DNA of 64,000 nt from Sanderia malayensis (taxonomy: Eukaryota; Cnidaria; Scyphozoa; Semaeostomeae; Pelagiidae), in assembly GCA_013076295.1 (NCBI GenBank), contig RQOL01000563.1:8928-72927 (forward strand), given 5' to 3'. The notes beneath the pieces were generated by a model that saw nothing but the letters and a program-made list of their open reading frames with translations, had not been told where the DNA came from and did not search any database. Positions within the stretch are counted from its first letter, which is position 1. Each line of letters opens with the position of its first letter. Shown here in pieces: positions 15,801-29,424 of this stretch. A program made the position numbers and the translations under genes.

Positions 15801-18691
15801 GCTAAAACTAATAAATACATAAAATTCAATCCCACACCTTAGACTGATGAAAATTATCATATATTCCCAGAAATTACACATGAACCCGCTTTATTACATC
15901 TTAAACTAAATGAAAACATTTTTAGTTACTTTTTTAGTAATAGTAACATTCACTCCCACAATTTACACATGAATCCACGTAAATACAGCTAAAACTAATG
16001 AAAATATCACATTCATTCGCACAATTTACCCTACTGCAAAATAACATTCATTACCACAATTTAGACTCATGAAAACTAACAATTATTCCCACAATTTACA
16101 CATGAATCCACGAAAAAAAAGCTAAACTATAAAATATGTTACATTCATTGCCACAATGTACGATAGTGAAAAATATCATTCATTCCCACAATTTAGACTA
16201 ATGAAAAGTAACATTTATTCCCACATTTTACTGATGAATCCACCTTAATACATCTAAAGCTTGAGTAGAAACACTGTTAGTTACTTTTTTGAGTAATATT
16301 AACATTCATTCCTGCAATTTGCACATGAATCCCCGTATATACAGTTAAAACTAGTAAGAATATGACATTCATTCCCACAATGTATTCTAATGAAAAATAA
16401 CATTCATTCCCACACCTTAGATTGATGAAAATAGACATTTATTTCCAGAAATTACACATGAACCCCATTATTACATCCTAAACTAGGTTAAAACATATTT
16501 AGTTTAATTGTAATAATTTTCAGTAATATTAACATTCAATCCCGCAAGTTGCACATGAATCCACGTAAGTACATCTAAAACTAATAAAAATATAACATTC
16601 ACTCCCACATTTTAGACTGTTAAAAATTAACATTCATTCCCCCAATTTCCACATGAATCCACGTAAATACAGTTAAAACTAATAATTATAGAATATTCGT
16701 TACGGCAATTAACAGTAATGAAAAATAACATTCATTCCCACAACTTAGACTGATGAAAATTAACTTTAATTCCCACAATTTACACATGAATCCACTTTAA
16801 TACATCGAAAACTTCTTAAAGACACTTTTAGTTACTTTTTTCAAAGATATTAACATTCATTCCCATTATATACACATAAATGCCCGTAAATACGGCCAAA
16901 ACTAATAAAATTTCAGCATTCATTCCCACAATGTAGGCTACTGAAAAATAGCATTTATTACGACAATTTAGACCGATGAAAGGTAGCATTTTAGCATTTT
17001 AGAGCATTTTATTTTAATAAAATTAACTAAACTAATAAAACTAACTAAACTAATAAAATTATAACATTCATTCCCACAATTTAACCTAGTGAAAAATAAT
17101 ATTCCCTAATAAATACATTACATTCATTCCCACAACTTAGACTTATGAAAATTATCAAATATTCCCAGAAATTACACATGAACCCGCTTTATTACATTTT
17201 AAACTAAGTGAAAACATTTTTAGTTACTTGTTTCAGTAATAGTAACATTGATTCCCACAATTTTCACATGGATCCACGTAAATACAGCTAAAACTAACAA
17301 AACTATAACATTTATTCCCACAATTTAGCCTAATGAAAAATAACATTCCTTGCCACAGTTTACACTCGTGAAAATTAACCATTAGTCCCACAATTTACAC
17401 ACCAATACGAGAAAATACATCTTAAAACTAGTTAAATATTTTTAGTTACTTATTTTAGTAATTGTAGCATTCATTCCCACAATTTACAGATGAATACATG
17501 TAATTGCAGATAAAACTAATAAAAATATAACATTCATTCCCACAAATTAGACTGATGAAAAATAACAATTATTCTCAAAATTACACATGAATCCACTTTA
17601 ATACATCTTCAACTTAGTGAAAACATTTTCAGTTACCTCTTTCAGTGATAGTAACATTCATTCCCACAATTCACACATGGATCCACGTAAATACAGCTAA
17701 AACTAATAAAATTATAACATTCATTCCCACAATTTAACCTAATGAAAAATAACATTCCCTCCACAATTTAGAGTCATGAAAATTAACAATTAGTCCCACA
17801 ATTTACACATCAATACGAGAAAATATATCTTAAACTTAGTTAAAATATTTTTATTTACTTTTTTCACTGATAGTGACATTCATTCCCACAATTTACACAT
17901 AGATCCACGTAAATGCAGCTAAAACTAATAATTATAGAATATTCATTCCGACAATTAACACTGATAAAAATTAACATTTATACCCACAATTTACACATGA
18001 ATCCACTTTAATTCATCTAAAATTTATTAGAAACACTTTTAATTACATTTTTCACTGATATTAACATTCAGTCCCATAATTTACACATGAATGCCCGTAA
18101 ATACAGCTAAAACTAATATAATTATAACATTCATTCCGACAATTTACCGTAATGAAAAATAACATTCATTCCCAGAAATTAAATTGATGAAAATTGACAT
18201 TTATTCCCAGAAATTACACATGAACCCGCTTTATTTCATCTTGAGCTATATGAAAACATTTTTAGTTACTTTTTTTAGTAATAGTAACATTCATTTGCAC
18301 AATTTACACATGGATCCCCTTAAATACTCATACAACTAATATAATTATAACATTCATTCCGACAATTTACGCTAATGAAAAATAACATTCATTTTCATAA
18401 TTTACACTGATAAAAATTAGCATTTATTCCCAGAAATGGCACATGAACCCGCTTTATTTCATCTTAGATTAAGTGCAAACGTTTTTAGTTACTTTTTCAG
18501 TAATAGTAACATTCGTTCCCACAATTTACACATAAATGCCAGTAAATACAGCTCAAAAACTAATAAAATGCAGCATTCATTCCCTCAATGTACGTTAATG
18601 AAAAATAACATTTTTACCACATTTTAGAACCATGAAAATTAGCATTCATTTCAAGAAGTTACACATAAACCCGCTTTATTTCATCTTAAGC
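12825..18691. repeat. AT-rich satellite, about 190-bp unit with three sub-blocks
   Basis: A second tandem repeat follows directly. Each unit of about 190 bp holds three sub-blocks of about 63, 35 and 90 bp, and each sub-block opens with a variant of AACATTCATTCCCACAATTT. Typical continuations are CACATGAATCCACGTAAATAC, GACTGATGAAAAATAAC, and a third block ending TTTTTAGTTACTTTTTTCAG. Units are well diverged, so this is an old array. The boundary with the 17-bp satellite falls in the short shared word CCAC. No coding capacity is seen. Confidence 0.95.
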
Positions 18692-18693
18692 TA

Positions 18694-18936
18694 CAATCGT
18701 CCACATAAATTGTGAGACTGCCTTTGTCTTTCCCCTCCCCCAAACAATCAATGTTGGTTAGGTGTTGTTTCTCAGCTTCTTTGAGGATATGATGAGGTTT
18801 TCTTTCCACAATAATGACAACATTGCATAGTCAGGGGAAGGGAGTGCTGGGGAATCATTTTTCGTGCAAACGTTTGCCAAAAAACGTACTGCTATCTTGT
18901 ATTTTTGCGAGTCTCAATGTATTTTGTGAAGGATTG
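18694..18936 (+). repeat. 243-bp terminal repeat (S1), copy A
   Basis: Starts CAATCGTCCACA and ends TGTGAAGGATTG, so its two ends form an imperfect inverted repeat of about 28 bp. It matches the S1 repeats at 24309, 28597 and 42053. On the left it is preceded by TA of the satellite; on the right it continues into the element body (TCCTACAAA). Confidence 0.85.
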
Positions 18937-19521
18937 TCCTACAAATTTTTTAGAATTTTTTTCAACTTGCATCCTCGTTATTTGCCATTTTAGTCATGCC
19001 TTGTCAATGGGATAGTATTACAGAGTGACTAACTGATGTTATAGTTCGGAATATTGAAATTTAATTTTTATAGGGAGTCCTGGGACGTTTTGGGGGGAAT
19101 TTTGGGGTATAAGCGGAATGTGAAGATTTTGTTGCATGCACCAAAGCTTAAAAGTTGCTCAATGGTGACTAATCCTTGGGAACGAGGAACTGAAATTACT
19201 TTCATACTGCTTAGTTGGAATGGCATATACAAATCAATTACTGAGGCGTCTACAATTTTTATCAAAACACATAGTGAAGCCCAATATAAGAGTTACTTAC
19301 CAATTCCTGTTGTTTCCAATATTTTTCATTATCTTTTGTCATTGACCTTGAGAAAAAGAGAAAAAACGCATGCTTTCAGGACCTCAATTATGCACCTGAA
19401 TTTTAGATAATCAATTGAACGGTTTGCTACTTCCTTAATGTGCATATTGCACTTAGCAACAAGTGTGAACATATTATTAGTATAGGGCTTTCTTAAATGT
19501 TACAGAATCGTACATAGGAAC

Positions 19522-20627
19522 ATGAAGCCCAAGTGCAAACTTAACCGAGTTCCACTGGCTGTTTCAATTCACTGGCGCTATCTTCACCAAGATCAAAATA
19601 AAACATGGAGGGAAATTTCAGGTGTCAAAAAATATGGAAAATATTCCAAAGCAACAATTTGTAGACATATGAAACGACCAATCGAGGACACAACTGTTGA
19701 CAAAAGAAAAAAAACAAAGGTCGCCCCCCGAAACTTACTGTTCGAGACAAACGTAATATTCTGCGACAGGTTGAAATTTTGCGAAGAGACTATGGGTATT
19801 TCACAACAAGAGACTGAAAGTGTTTGCTGGTGTGTCACCAGATATTTCGGATGAAACAGTGAGGCGCGTGTTGAGAAAAGCTGGATTTAAGTATTCCCAT
19901 TCAAGGAAGAAGGGAGTTTTGAGTCGAAAAGATCTCAAAGTTAGATATGAATTTGCTAAAAAGGTTCGCAGGTCATTGACACCGTCCGTTTGGACGGATC
20001 ATGTAGCGTTCTATTTAGATGGAGTTGGTTTTACGCACAAAGTAAATCCCCACGATCAGTCTTTGGCACCAAGAACAATGTCGTGGCGTAAACCTTCCGA
20101 TGGTCTCAGTTACAATCAAACTGCAAAGGGTTCCCACGCAGGGAGTGGTGGTAGAACGGCAAATTTTTTAGTTGCAATTGCCTATAAAAGGGGTGTGGTT
20201 TTAGCTGAACAATACGAAGGGCAGTTGAATGGCAAAAGTTCGCTGACTTTATTAGAGAACAGTTCCCTTCACTTTTTGAGCGTAGCTGCAACGTAAAAGG
20301 CAAACTTTTCTTGCAAGATGGTGACCCTTCCCAGAACAGCCGAAAGGCACAACAAGCCATGTGTGATGTCGGGGCAAGAAAGTTTACGATCCCAGCTCGC
20401 AGTCCTGACCTCAATCCGATCGAAAATGTTTTCCACAACGTTAAGTCAAAACTGCGAGAAGATGCATTTACAACAGAATAACGCACGAGACGTACTCGCA
20501 ATTTTGTGAAAGAGCTAAACAGACACTACTGAGTTATTCCCCCGAAATTATTGATAAAACAATTGCATCTATGGATAAACGTATTGATATGGTAAAGAAG
20601 GCAAAAGGCCAGCGAATTAAGTATTAA
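19522..20627 (+). pseudogene. Tc1/mariner-type transposase, frameshifted, copy A
   Basis: Same gene as the intact copy at 33450-34559, read from the equivalent ATG. The frame is broken several times: a one-base loss in the A-rich run near 19715 (shared with copy B), a two-base loss near 19808 in the codons before the second helix-turn-helix, and further losses near 20232 and 20475. The catalytic-core pieces FYLDG, QDGDPSQ and NPIE can still be read in separate frames. Whether these are real mutations or sequencing errors cannot be told from one sequence. Confidence 0.88.
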
Positions 20628-20678
20628 GGTGTCATGACGATGAATAATTTATAGGTGAGGCATATTTTCTTTATTCCT

Positions 20679-20913
20679 GCGTGTTACCGACGTGTTACCG
20701 ACGAGTTACCATACGAGTTACCATTATCTATATAGGCTTCAGACCGTGGTTGACGTGTTACCACGAGTTACCACAGAGTCCATAAAAATAAGGAAGAGAT
20801 AAGTTCTTTTAAAAACGATGGTAACTCGTGGTAACACGTCAATCTCTGGTGTGAAGCCTATATAGAAAATGGTAACTCGTATGGTAACTCGTCGGTAACA
20901 CGTTGGTAACGCG
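20679..20913. repeat. Central inverted repeat with GTTACC iterations, copy A
   Basis: Two arms of about 95 bp in inverted orientation around an AT-rich spacer, lying between the convergent 3' ends of the transposase and rep. See the copy at 34611-34845 for details. Confidence 0.85.
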
Positions 20914-20996
20914 TTGGAGACAATGCAAGAAACATTAAATGCAGAACATTACATTCTGCAAACTTTCAGTCCCATAATGTTTTAAAGTCAGTTTTC

Positions 20997-21649
20997 TTAT
21001 GACAGAACAAGTTTTGCAAAACAAGCACCACATGGTGCTATTCTTTTCTGATTTTCCTCCTCAAAAACATGCTTGAAATGCACCAACCTCCACCGACTGT
21101 TCATCATGTCTGTTTCACGCTCGTCTTCCGCATTGAAGGGTCCTCGGTAAACAATGGGAGACTTTCCTGTTGCGAATATAGGGACATCAGACTGAATGAC
21201 TACATCTGATGTGAAGTGATTCTTTGGAGCTGGCAGCTTCACTGTCTCACCTTCAAGAAGCAGTAGCAAGTCTTTCCACGTAATGACCTCCTTGCTGAAT
21301 CGGAAGTCTTGCAACAATATCACCTCTGCTTTGTCAGCACCCACCCAGGCATATTTGTCATTTGCTGGGTTGTCAAAAAGGCCTTCTCCAAATATATTCT
21401 TTAGGGGCTTCAACATGAATGTTTTGGCGCAATTTGACCGGCCATATATCATGAGGTTACGGAATTTTCCTCTCCCCAATACCAAAAGATCGCGAATGTA
21501 TTTGGCAAACACAGCTGGATCTATTCCATTCAAGGTTAAAACCTCCAGGGCGCACTCCATCCAGCTCCCATGACATTCATGAAAGCAGCCATTTTTTGCA
21601 GCATCTCGCACCTTATTAATTCTGCTAACTTGGCGGAGAGCTAAACCAC
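20997..21649 (-). pseudogene. Rep protein (HUH/SF3), 3' part only, copy A
   Basis: This is the C-terminal 200 or so residues of the replication protein. It includes the helicase Walker A (GRSNCAKT), Walker B (VILLQDF) and motif C region (VPIFATGK), with the same stop position as the other copies. The N-terminal endonuclease half is absent because the sequence runs into the gap. What remains is open without frameshift. Confidence 0.85.
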
Positions 21650-21749
21650 NNNNNNNNNNNNNNNNNNNNNNNNNNNNNNNNNNNNNNNNNNNNNNNNNNN
21701 NNNNNNNNNNNNNNNNNNNNNNNNNNNNNNNNNNNNNNNNNNNNNNNNN
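21650..21749. other. Assembly gap, exactly 100 Ns
   Basis: Exactly one hundred Ns, the conventional placeholder for a gap of unknown size. The sequence after the gap restarts inside the AT-rich satellite at a point matching position 16130, so the assembly steps back about 5.5 kb across it. Confidence 0.99.
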
Positions 21750-24306
21750 TAAAATATGTTACATTCATTGCCACAATGTACGATAGTGAAAAATATCATT
21801 CATTCCCACAATTTAGACTAATGAAAGTAACATTTATTCCCACATTTTACTGATGAATCCACCTTAATACATCTAAAGCTTGAGTAGAAACACTGTTAGT
21901 TACTTTTTTGAGTAATATTAACATTCATTCCTGCAATTTGCACATGAATCCCCGTATATACAGTTAAAACTAGTAAGAATATGACATTCATTCCCACAAT
22001 GTATTCTAATGAAAAATAACATTCATTCCCACACCTTAGATTGATGAAAATAGACATTTATTTCCAGAAATTACACATGAACCCCATTATTACATCCTAA
22101 ACTAGGTTAAAACATATTTAGTTTAATTGTAATAATTTTCAGTAATATTAACATTCAATCCGCAAGTTGCACATGAATCCACGTAAGTACATCTAAAACT
22201 AATAAAAATATAACATTCACTCCCACATTTTAGACTGTTAAAAATTAACATTCATTCCCCAATTTCCACATGAATCCACGTAAATACAGTTAAAACTAAT
22301 AATTATAGAATATTCGTTACGGCAATTAACAGTTAATGAAAAATAACATTCATTCCCACAACTAGACTGATGAAAATTAACTTTAATTCCACAATTTACA
22401 CATGAATCCACTTTAATACATCGAAAACTTCTTAAAGACACTTTTAGTTACTTTTTTCAAAGATATTAACATTCATTCCCATTATATACACATAAATGCC
22501 CGTAAATACGGCCCAAAAACTAATAAAATTTCAGCATTCATTCCCACAATGTAGGCTACTGAAAAATAGCATTTATTACGACAATTTAGACCGATGAAAG
22601 GTAGCATTTTAGCATTTTAGAGCATTTTATTTTAATAAAATTAACTAAACTAATAAAACTAACTAAACTAATAAAATTATAACATTCATTCCCACAATTT
22701 AAACCTAGTGAAAAATAATATTCCCTAATAAATACATTACATTCATTCCACAACTTAGACTTATGAAAATATCAAATATTCCCAGAAATTACACATGAAC
22801 CGCTTTATTACATTTTAAACTAAGTGAAAACATTTTTAGTTACTTGTTTCAGTAATAGTAACATTGATTCCCACAATTTTCACATGGATCCACGTAAATA
22901 CAGCTAAAACTAACAAAACTATAACATTTATTCCCACAATTTAGCCTAATGAAAAATAACATTCCTTGCCACAGTTTACACTCGTGAAAATTAACCATTA
23001 GTCCCACAATTTACACACCAATACGAGAAAATACATCTTAAAACTAGTTAAATATTTTTAGTTACTTATTTTAGTAATGTAGCATTCATTCCCACAATTT
23101 ACAGATGAATACATGTAATTGCAGATAAAACTAATAAAAATATAACATTCATTCCCACAAATTAGACTGATGAAAAATAACAATTATTCTCAAAATTACA
23201 CATGAATCCACTTTAATACATCTTCAACTTAGTGAAAACATTTTCAGTTACCTCTTTCAGTGATAGTAACATTCATTCCCACAATTCACACATGGATCCA
23301 CGTAAATACAGCTAAAACTAATAAAATTATAACATTCATTCCCACAATTTAACCTAATGAAAAATACATTCCCTCCACAATTTAGAGTCATGAAAATTAA
23401 CAATTAGTCCCACAATTTACACATCAATACGAGAAAATAATATCTTAAACTTAGTTAAAATATTTTTATTTACTTTTTTCACTGATAGTGACATTCATTC
23501 CACAATTTACACATAGATCCACGTAAATGCAGCTAAAACTAATAATTATAGAATATTCATTCCGACAATTAACACTGATAAAAATTAACATTTATACCCA
23601 CAATTTACACATGAATCCACTTTAATTCATCTAAAATTTATTAGAAACACTTTTAATTACATTTTTCACTGATATTAACATTCAGTCCCATAATTTACAC
23701 ATGAATGCCCGTAAATACAGCTAAAACTAATATAATTATAACATTCATTCCGACAATTTACCGTAATGAAAAATAACATTCATTCCCAGAAATTAAATTG
23801 ATGAAAATTGACATTTATTCCCAGAAATTACACATGAACCCGCTTTATTTCATCTTGAGCTATATGAAAACATTTTTAGTTACTTTTTTTAGTAATAGTA
23901 ACATTCATTTGCACAATTTACACATGGATCCCCTTAAATACTCATACAACTAATATAATTATAACATTCATTCCGACAATTTACGCTAATGAAAAATAAC
24001 ATTCATTTTCATAAATTTACACTGATAAAAATTAGCATTTATTCCCAGAAATGGCACATGAACCCGCTTTATTTCATCTTAGATTAAGTGCAAACGTTTT
24101 TAGTTACTTTTTCAGTAATAGTAACATTCGTTCCCACAATTTACACATAAATGCCAGTAAATACAGCTAAAACTAATAAAAATGCAGCATTCATTCCCTC
24201 AATGTACGTTAATGAAAAATAACATTTATTACCACATTTTAGAACCATGAAAATTAGCATTCATTTCAAGAAGTTACACATAAACCCGCTTTATTTCATC
24301 TTAAGC
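21750..24306. repeat. AT-rich satellite, near-identical second copy of 16130-18691
   Basis: The unit order and private variants match 16130-18691 throughout, for instance the TAAAATATGTTACATTC start and the TTAGCATTTTAGAGC block. Differences are mostly single-base losses in homopolymers. It ends at the same satellite position (CTTAAGCTA) before the same element. Confidence 0.95.
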
Positions 24307-24308
24307 TA

Positions 24309-24552
24309 CAATCGTCCACATAAATTGTGAGACTGCCTTTGTCTTTCCCCTCCCCCAAACAATCAATGTTGGTTAGGTGTTGTTTCTCAGCTTCTTTGAG
24401 GATATGATGAGGTTTTTCTTTCCACAATAATGACAACATTGCATAGTCAGGGGAAGGGAGTGCTGGGGAATCATTTTTCGTGCAAACGTTTGCCAAAAAA
24501 CGTACTGCTATCTTGTATTTTTGCGAGTCTCAATGTATTTTGTGAAGGATTG
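24309..24552 (+). repeat. Terminal repeat S1, left end of the array
   Basis: About 243 bp with inverted ends (CAATCGTCCACA and TGTGAAGGATTG). The left side is the satellite TA; the right side continues into the unit body. The outer inverted ends are the likely binding and cleavage sites of the encoded transposase, by analogy with Tc1/mariner elements. Confidence 0.85.
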
Positions 24553-25141
24553 TCCTACAAATTTTTAGAATTTTTTTCAAGTTGCATCCTCGTTATTTGC
24601 CATTTTAGTCATGCCTTGTCAATGGGATAGTATTACAGAGTGACTAACTGATGTTATAGTTCGGAATATTGAAATTAAATTTTTTATAGGGAGTCCTGGG
24701 ACGTTTTGGGGGGGCGAAATTTTGGGGTATAAGCGGAATGTGAAGATTTTGTTGCATGCACCAAAGCTTAAAAGTTGCTCAATGGTGACTAATCCTTGGG
24801 AACGAGGAACTGAAATTACTTTCATACTGTTAGTTGGAATGGCATATACAAATCAATTACTGAGGCGTATACAATTTTATCAAAACACATAGTGAAGCCC
24901 AATATAAGAGTTACTTACCAATTCCTGTTGTTTCCAATATTTTTCTATTATCTTTTGTCATTGACCTTGAGAAACAAGAGAAAAAACACATGCTTTCAGG
25001 ACCTCAATTATGCACCTGAATTTTAGATAATCAATTGAACGGTTTGCTACTTCCTTAATGTGCATATTGCACTTAGCAACAAGTGTGAACATATTATTAG
25101 TATAGGGCTTTCTTAAATGTTACAGAATCGTACATAGGAAC

Positions 25142-26249
25142 ATGAAGCCAAGTGCAAACTTAACCGAGTTCCACTGGCTGTTTCAATTCACTGGCGCTAT
25201 CTTCACCAAGATCAAAATAAAACATGGAGGGAAATTTCAGGTGTCAAAAATATGTGGAAATATTCCAACGCAACAATTTGTAGACATATGAAACGACCAA
25301 TCGAGGACACAACTGTTGACAAAAGAAAAAAAACAAAGGTCGCCCCCCGAAACTTACTGTTCGAGACAAACGTAATATTCTGCGACAGGTTGAAATTTTG
25401 CGAAGAGACTATGGTATTTCACAACAGAGAGACTGAAAGTGTTTGCTGGTGTGTCACCAGATATTTCGGATGAAACAGTGAGGCGCGTGTTGAGAAAAGC
25501 TGGATTTAAGTATTCCCATTCAAGGAAGAAGGGAGTTTTGAGTCGAAAAGATCTCAAAGTTAGATATGAATTTGCTAAAAAGGTTCGCAGGTCATTGACA
25601 CCGTCCGTTTGGACGGATCATGTAGCGTTCTATTTAGATGGAGTTGGTTTTACGCACAAAGTAAATCCCCACGATCAGTCTTTGGCACCAAGAACAATGT
25701 CGTGGCGTAAAACTTCCGATGGTCTCAGTTACAATCAAACTGCAAAGGGTTCCCACGCAGGGAGTGGTGGTAGAACGGCAAATTTTTTAGTTGCAATTGC
25801 CTATAAAAGGGGTGTGGTTTTAGCTGAACAATACGAAGGGCAGTTGAATGTGCAAAAGTTTGCTGACTTTATTAGAGAACAGTTCCCTTCACTTTTTGAG
25901 CGTAGCTGCAACGTAAAAGGCAAACTTTTCTTGCAAGATGGTGACCCTTCCCAGAACAGCCGAAAGGCACAACAAGCCATGGTGTGATGTCGGGGCAAGA
26001 AAGTTTACGATCCCAGCACGCAGTCCTGACCTCAATCCGGATCGAAAATGTTTTCCACAACGTTAAGTCAAAACTGCGAGAAGATGCATTTAGCAACAGA
26101 ATAACGCACGAGACGTACTCGCAATTTGTCAAAGAGCTAAACAGACACTACTGAGTTATTCCCCCGAAATTATTGATAAAACAATTGCATCTATGGATAA
26201 ACGTATTGATATGGTAAAGAAGGCAAAAAGCCAGCGAATCAATTATTAA
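25142..26249 (+). pseudogene. Tc1/mariner-type transposase, frameshifted, copy B
   Basis: Equivalent to the intact gene at 33450-34559. A C is missing four codons in (ATGAAGCCAAG), the A-rich run near 25330 is one base short as in copy A, and one-base changes occur near 25414, 25981 and 26040. The stretch 25439-25987 is open and carries the FYLDG and QDGDPSQ catalytic segments, and the NPIE segment follows in another frame. It sits between S1 and the central inverted repeat as in every unit. Confidence 0.88.
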
Positions 26250-26300
26250 GGTGTCATGACGATGAATAATTTATAGGTGAGGCATATTTTCTTTATTCCT

Positions 26301-26535
26301 GCGTGTTACCTGACGTGTTACCGACGAGTTACCATACGAGTTACCATTATCTATATAGGCTTCAGACCGTGGTTGACGTGTCACCACGGGTTACCACAGA
26401 GTCCATAAAAATAAGGAAGAGATAAGTTCTTTTAAAACGATGGTAACTCGTGGTAACACGTCAATCTCTGGTGTGAAGCCTATATAGAAAATGGTAACTC
26501 GTATGGTAACTCGTCGGTAACACGTTGGTAACGCG
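26301..26535. repeat. Central inverted repeat with GTTACC iterations, copy B
   Basis: Same structure as 34611-34845. One extra T interrupts the first iteration on the left arm (TTACCTGACG). Confidence 0.85.
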
Positions 26536-26619
26536 TTGGAGACAACTGCAAGAAACATTAAATGCAGAACATTAACATTCTGCAAACTTTCAGTCCATAA
26601 TGTTTTAAAGTCAGTTTTC

Positions 26620-27960
26620 TTATGACAGATACAAGTTTTGCAAAACAAGCACCACATGGTGCTATTCTTTCTGATTTTCCTCCTCAAAAACATGCTTGAA
26701 ATGCACCACCTCCACCGGACTGTTCATCATGTCTGTTTCACGCTCGTCTTCCGCATTGAAGGGTCCTCGGTAAACAATGGGAGACTTTCCTGTTGCGAAT
26801 ATAGGGACATCAGACTGAATGACTACATCTGATGTGAAGTGATTCTTTGGAGCTGGCAGCTTCACTGTCTCACCTTCAAGAAGCAGTAGCAAGTCTTTCC
26901 ACGTAATGACCTCCTTGCTGAATCGGAAGTCTTGCAACAATATCACCTCTGCTTTGTCAGCACCCACCCAGGCATATTTGTCATTTGCTGGGTTGTCAAA
27001 AAGGCCTTCTCCAAATATATTCTTTAGGGGCTTCAACATGAATGTTTTGGCGCAATTTGACCGGCCATATATCATGAGGTTACGGAATTTTCCTCTCCCC
27101 AATACCAAAAGATCGCGAATGTATTTGGCAAACACAGCTGGATCTATTCCATTCAAGGTTAAAACCTCCAGGGCGCACTCCATCCAGCTCCCATGACATT
27201 CATGAAAACAGCCATTTTTTGCAGCATCTCGCACCTTATTAATTCTGCTAACTTGGCGGAGAGCTAAACCACTTGATGCACTCTTTAAAAGCCAAGACTT
27301 GCTGATAAGCTCATCTAATGTTTTCTGAGCACGGGAAAACAAGAAAATCGCCAAATCGCATTCACCTTCTTGCTTACGCGAATCTGCTTTTGCAAATAGC
27401 TCCTGTAGATTGTGAATGTTGTTTCGACAACATAATCACAAACTTCAAGATTGCTAAGGCGCCTCTTGATTTTGCTGCTTGTTGCATTTCTGCGAATTTG
27501 GTGATGCAGATCTGGGCTTTCTGCTGCCTTCACGAAGCGGCAGCGGTGGAAGCGTTTGTGGTGGAGATCCCACTTCAGACAAATCGGGATGACCTGGACT
27601 GTGTGCAAGCTTCTGTATCTGACTTGCACACATATCGATACGCATAGATGTAATGACTGTGACTGTCAGAAAAATTGACAACAATGTTGTGATTCTTCGT
27701 GATGTCTCTCTTGACACTCAACCACTTTTTCACCCCTGTCAGCTTCAAACAGCAGTGATAGTGAAACCCACCAGCTTCGTGCATCTCTTTACAACAGGCC
27801 CAATGGGACACTTTTACTTTGCTGTTCCCACTATTAAACTCCTTTTCCAACATCATACCGAAACTTTCCCTTGTTGCAAATTTGTGGTAATCAGCCTGGA
27901 ATAGGTCACCAGGTACTGCCTCTTTCCACTACGAGACGTTTGCAAATCAGATTCAGACAT
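26620..27960 (-). pseudogene. Rep protein (HUH endonuclease plus SF3 helicase), copy B
   Basis: Full-length counterpart of the gene at 34929-36269. The helicase half is open from the DELISKSW region through motif C. Frameshifts lie near 26670-26720 (C-terminal end), 27420-27550 (linker between the two domains) and about 27895 (one G missing near the start). The codon that is TAA in copy D is GAA here. The endonuclease motifs are present: the histidine pair in FHYHCC and the tyrosine/lysine in YVCK. Confidence 0.87.
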
Positions 27961-28596
27961 TATCAAATAGAACGTGTGCTTATTGTTGATTTGAAAAAAT
28001 GAATAGAACGCGCCAATTTGCAGCCAACTCATTCACCAGTGATATGTGATATAAAATCTCACAACACTCCCATTACTTCCTGCAAATCTGTGGGGTATCA
28101 ATAGCCACATGATATTTATAATCCAATTCCAGGCAATACTTCAGAAGTTGAATTTTGCAACAGCGACGTCTCCGTTTTTCTTGTGTCTTCTTCGTTGTCA
28201 TATCGTTTTGGTAAGTACAATTATTGTATGCGTAAAATTGTGAAATTAGCTATTGTCCCAACTGCAAGTATACTCGGTCAAATGTCGAAATAAACATGAC
28301 TGAAGACACTAGAAAACCTTTGTTTACGCGTTTGGCCTAACGTAAAAACTGATGAATCATGTTGTTTCTTTAGAAACATATTCATTTTCGGAGAAAAAAC
28401 TAAATCTTGTGTGAAATAGGTACCCTTTTTCTCATTTACCCCAGCTACCCTTTTTTGTCATTGGTTCCTGGAAGTTGCTTTCTCATTACCCCAAAAACGT
28501 GTCACCCATGCAATGCTTTTTTTTACAACAAGTAATGTGAAATTGCAAGACTGCAAATGCTACATACCCTTTTCAAATGTTGTTCCAAATTTCAGA

Positions 28597-28838
28597 CAAT
28601 CGTCCACATAAATTGTGAGACTGCCTTTGTCTTTCCCTCCCCCAAACAATCAATGTTGGTTAGGTGTTGTTTCTCAGCTTCTTTGAGGATATGATGAGGT
28701 TTTCTTTCCACAATAATGACAACATTGCATAGTCAGGGGAAGGGAGTGCTGGGGAATCATTTTTCGTGCAAACGTTTGCCAAAAAACGTACTGCTATCTT
28801 GTATTTTTGCGAGTCTCAATGTATTTTGTGAAGGATTG
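28597..28838 (+). repeat. Terminal repeat S1 at the B/C junction
   Basis: Internal copy of S1, flanked by TTTCAGA on the left and TCCTACAAA on the right with no TA on either side. It shows that neighbouring units share a single S1, as expected for concatemers or recombination between direct repeats. Confidence 0.85.
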
Positions 28839-29424
28839 TCCTACAAATTTTTACACTTAGAATTTTTTCAACTTGCATCCTCGTTATTTGCCATTTTAGT
28901 CATGCCTTGTCAATGGGATAGTATTACAGAGTGACTAACTGATGTTATAGTTGGAATATTGAAATTTAATTTTATAGGGAGTCCTGGGACGTTTTGGGGG
29001 GAATTTTGGGGTATAAGCGGAATGTGAAGATTTTGTGCATGCACCAAAGCTTAAAAAGTTGCTCAATGGTGACTAATCCTTGGGAACGAGGACTGAAATT
29101 ACTTTCATACTGCTTAGTTGGAATGGCATATACAATCAATTACTGAGGCGTCTTACAATTTTTATCAAAACACATAGTGAAGCCCCAATATAAGAGTTAC
29201 TTACAATTCCTGTTGTTCTCCAATATTTTCTATTATCTTTTGTCATTGACCTTGAGAAACAAGAGAAAATAACACATGCTTTCAGGACCTCAATTATGCA
29301 CCTGATTTTAGATAATCAATTGAACGGTTGCTACTTCCTCAATGTGCATATTGCACTTAGCAACAAGTGTGAACATATTATTAGTATAGGGCTTTCTAAA
29401 TGTTACAGAATCGTACATAGGAAC

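Larger units (their letters stand above)
18694..21649 (+). mobile_element. Two-gene Rep/Tc1-type element, copy A (cut by assembly gap)
   Basis: This is the 5' two thirds of the two-gene element described in full for the array at 24309-42295. It begins CAATCGTCC directly after a TA in the AT-rich satellite (18692-18693), carries the terminal repeat (18694-18936), the transposase, the central inverted repeat and the 3' part of rep, and then runs into the run of Ns. Its left flank and body match copy B almost base for base, so it may be the same locus assembled twice. Confidence 0.88.

Noticed and set aside
20106..20501. Minus-strand open frames across the transposase copies (also near 25872, 30017 and 34112)
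   Set aside because: They are reverse-strand shadows of the transposase, recurring only because the gene recurs.
21283..21573. Plus-strand open frames across rep copies (also near 26906 and 35215)
   Set aside because: They mirror the rep helicase coding strand and carry no motif of their own.
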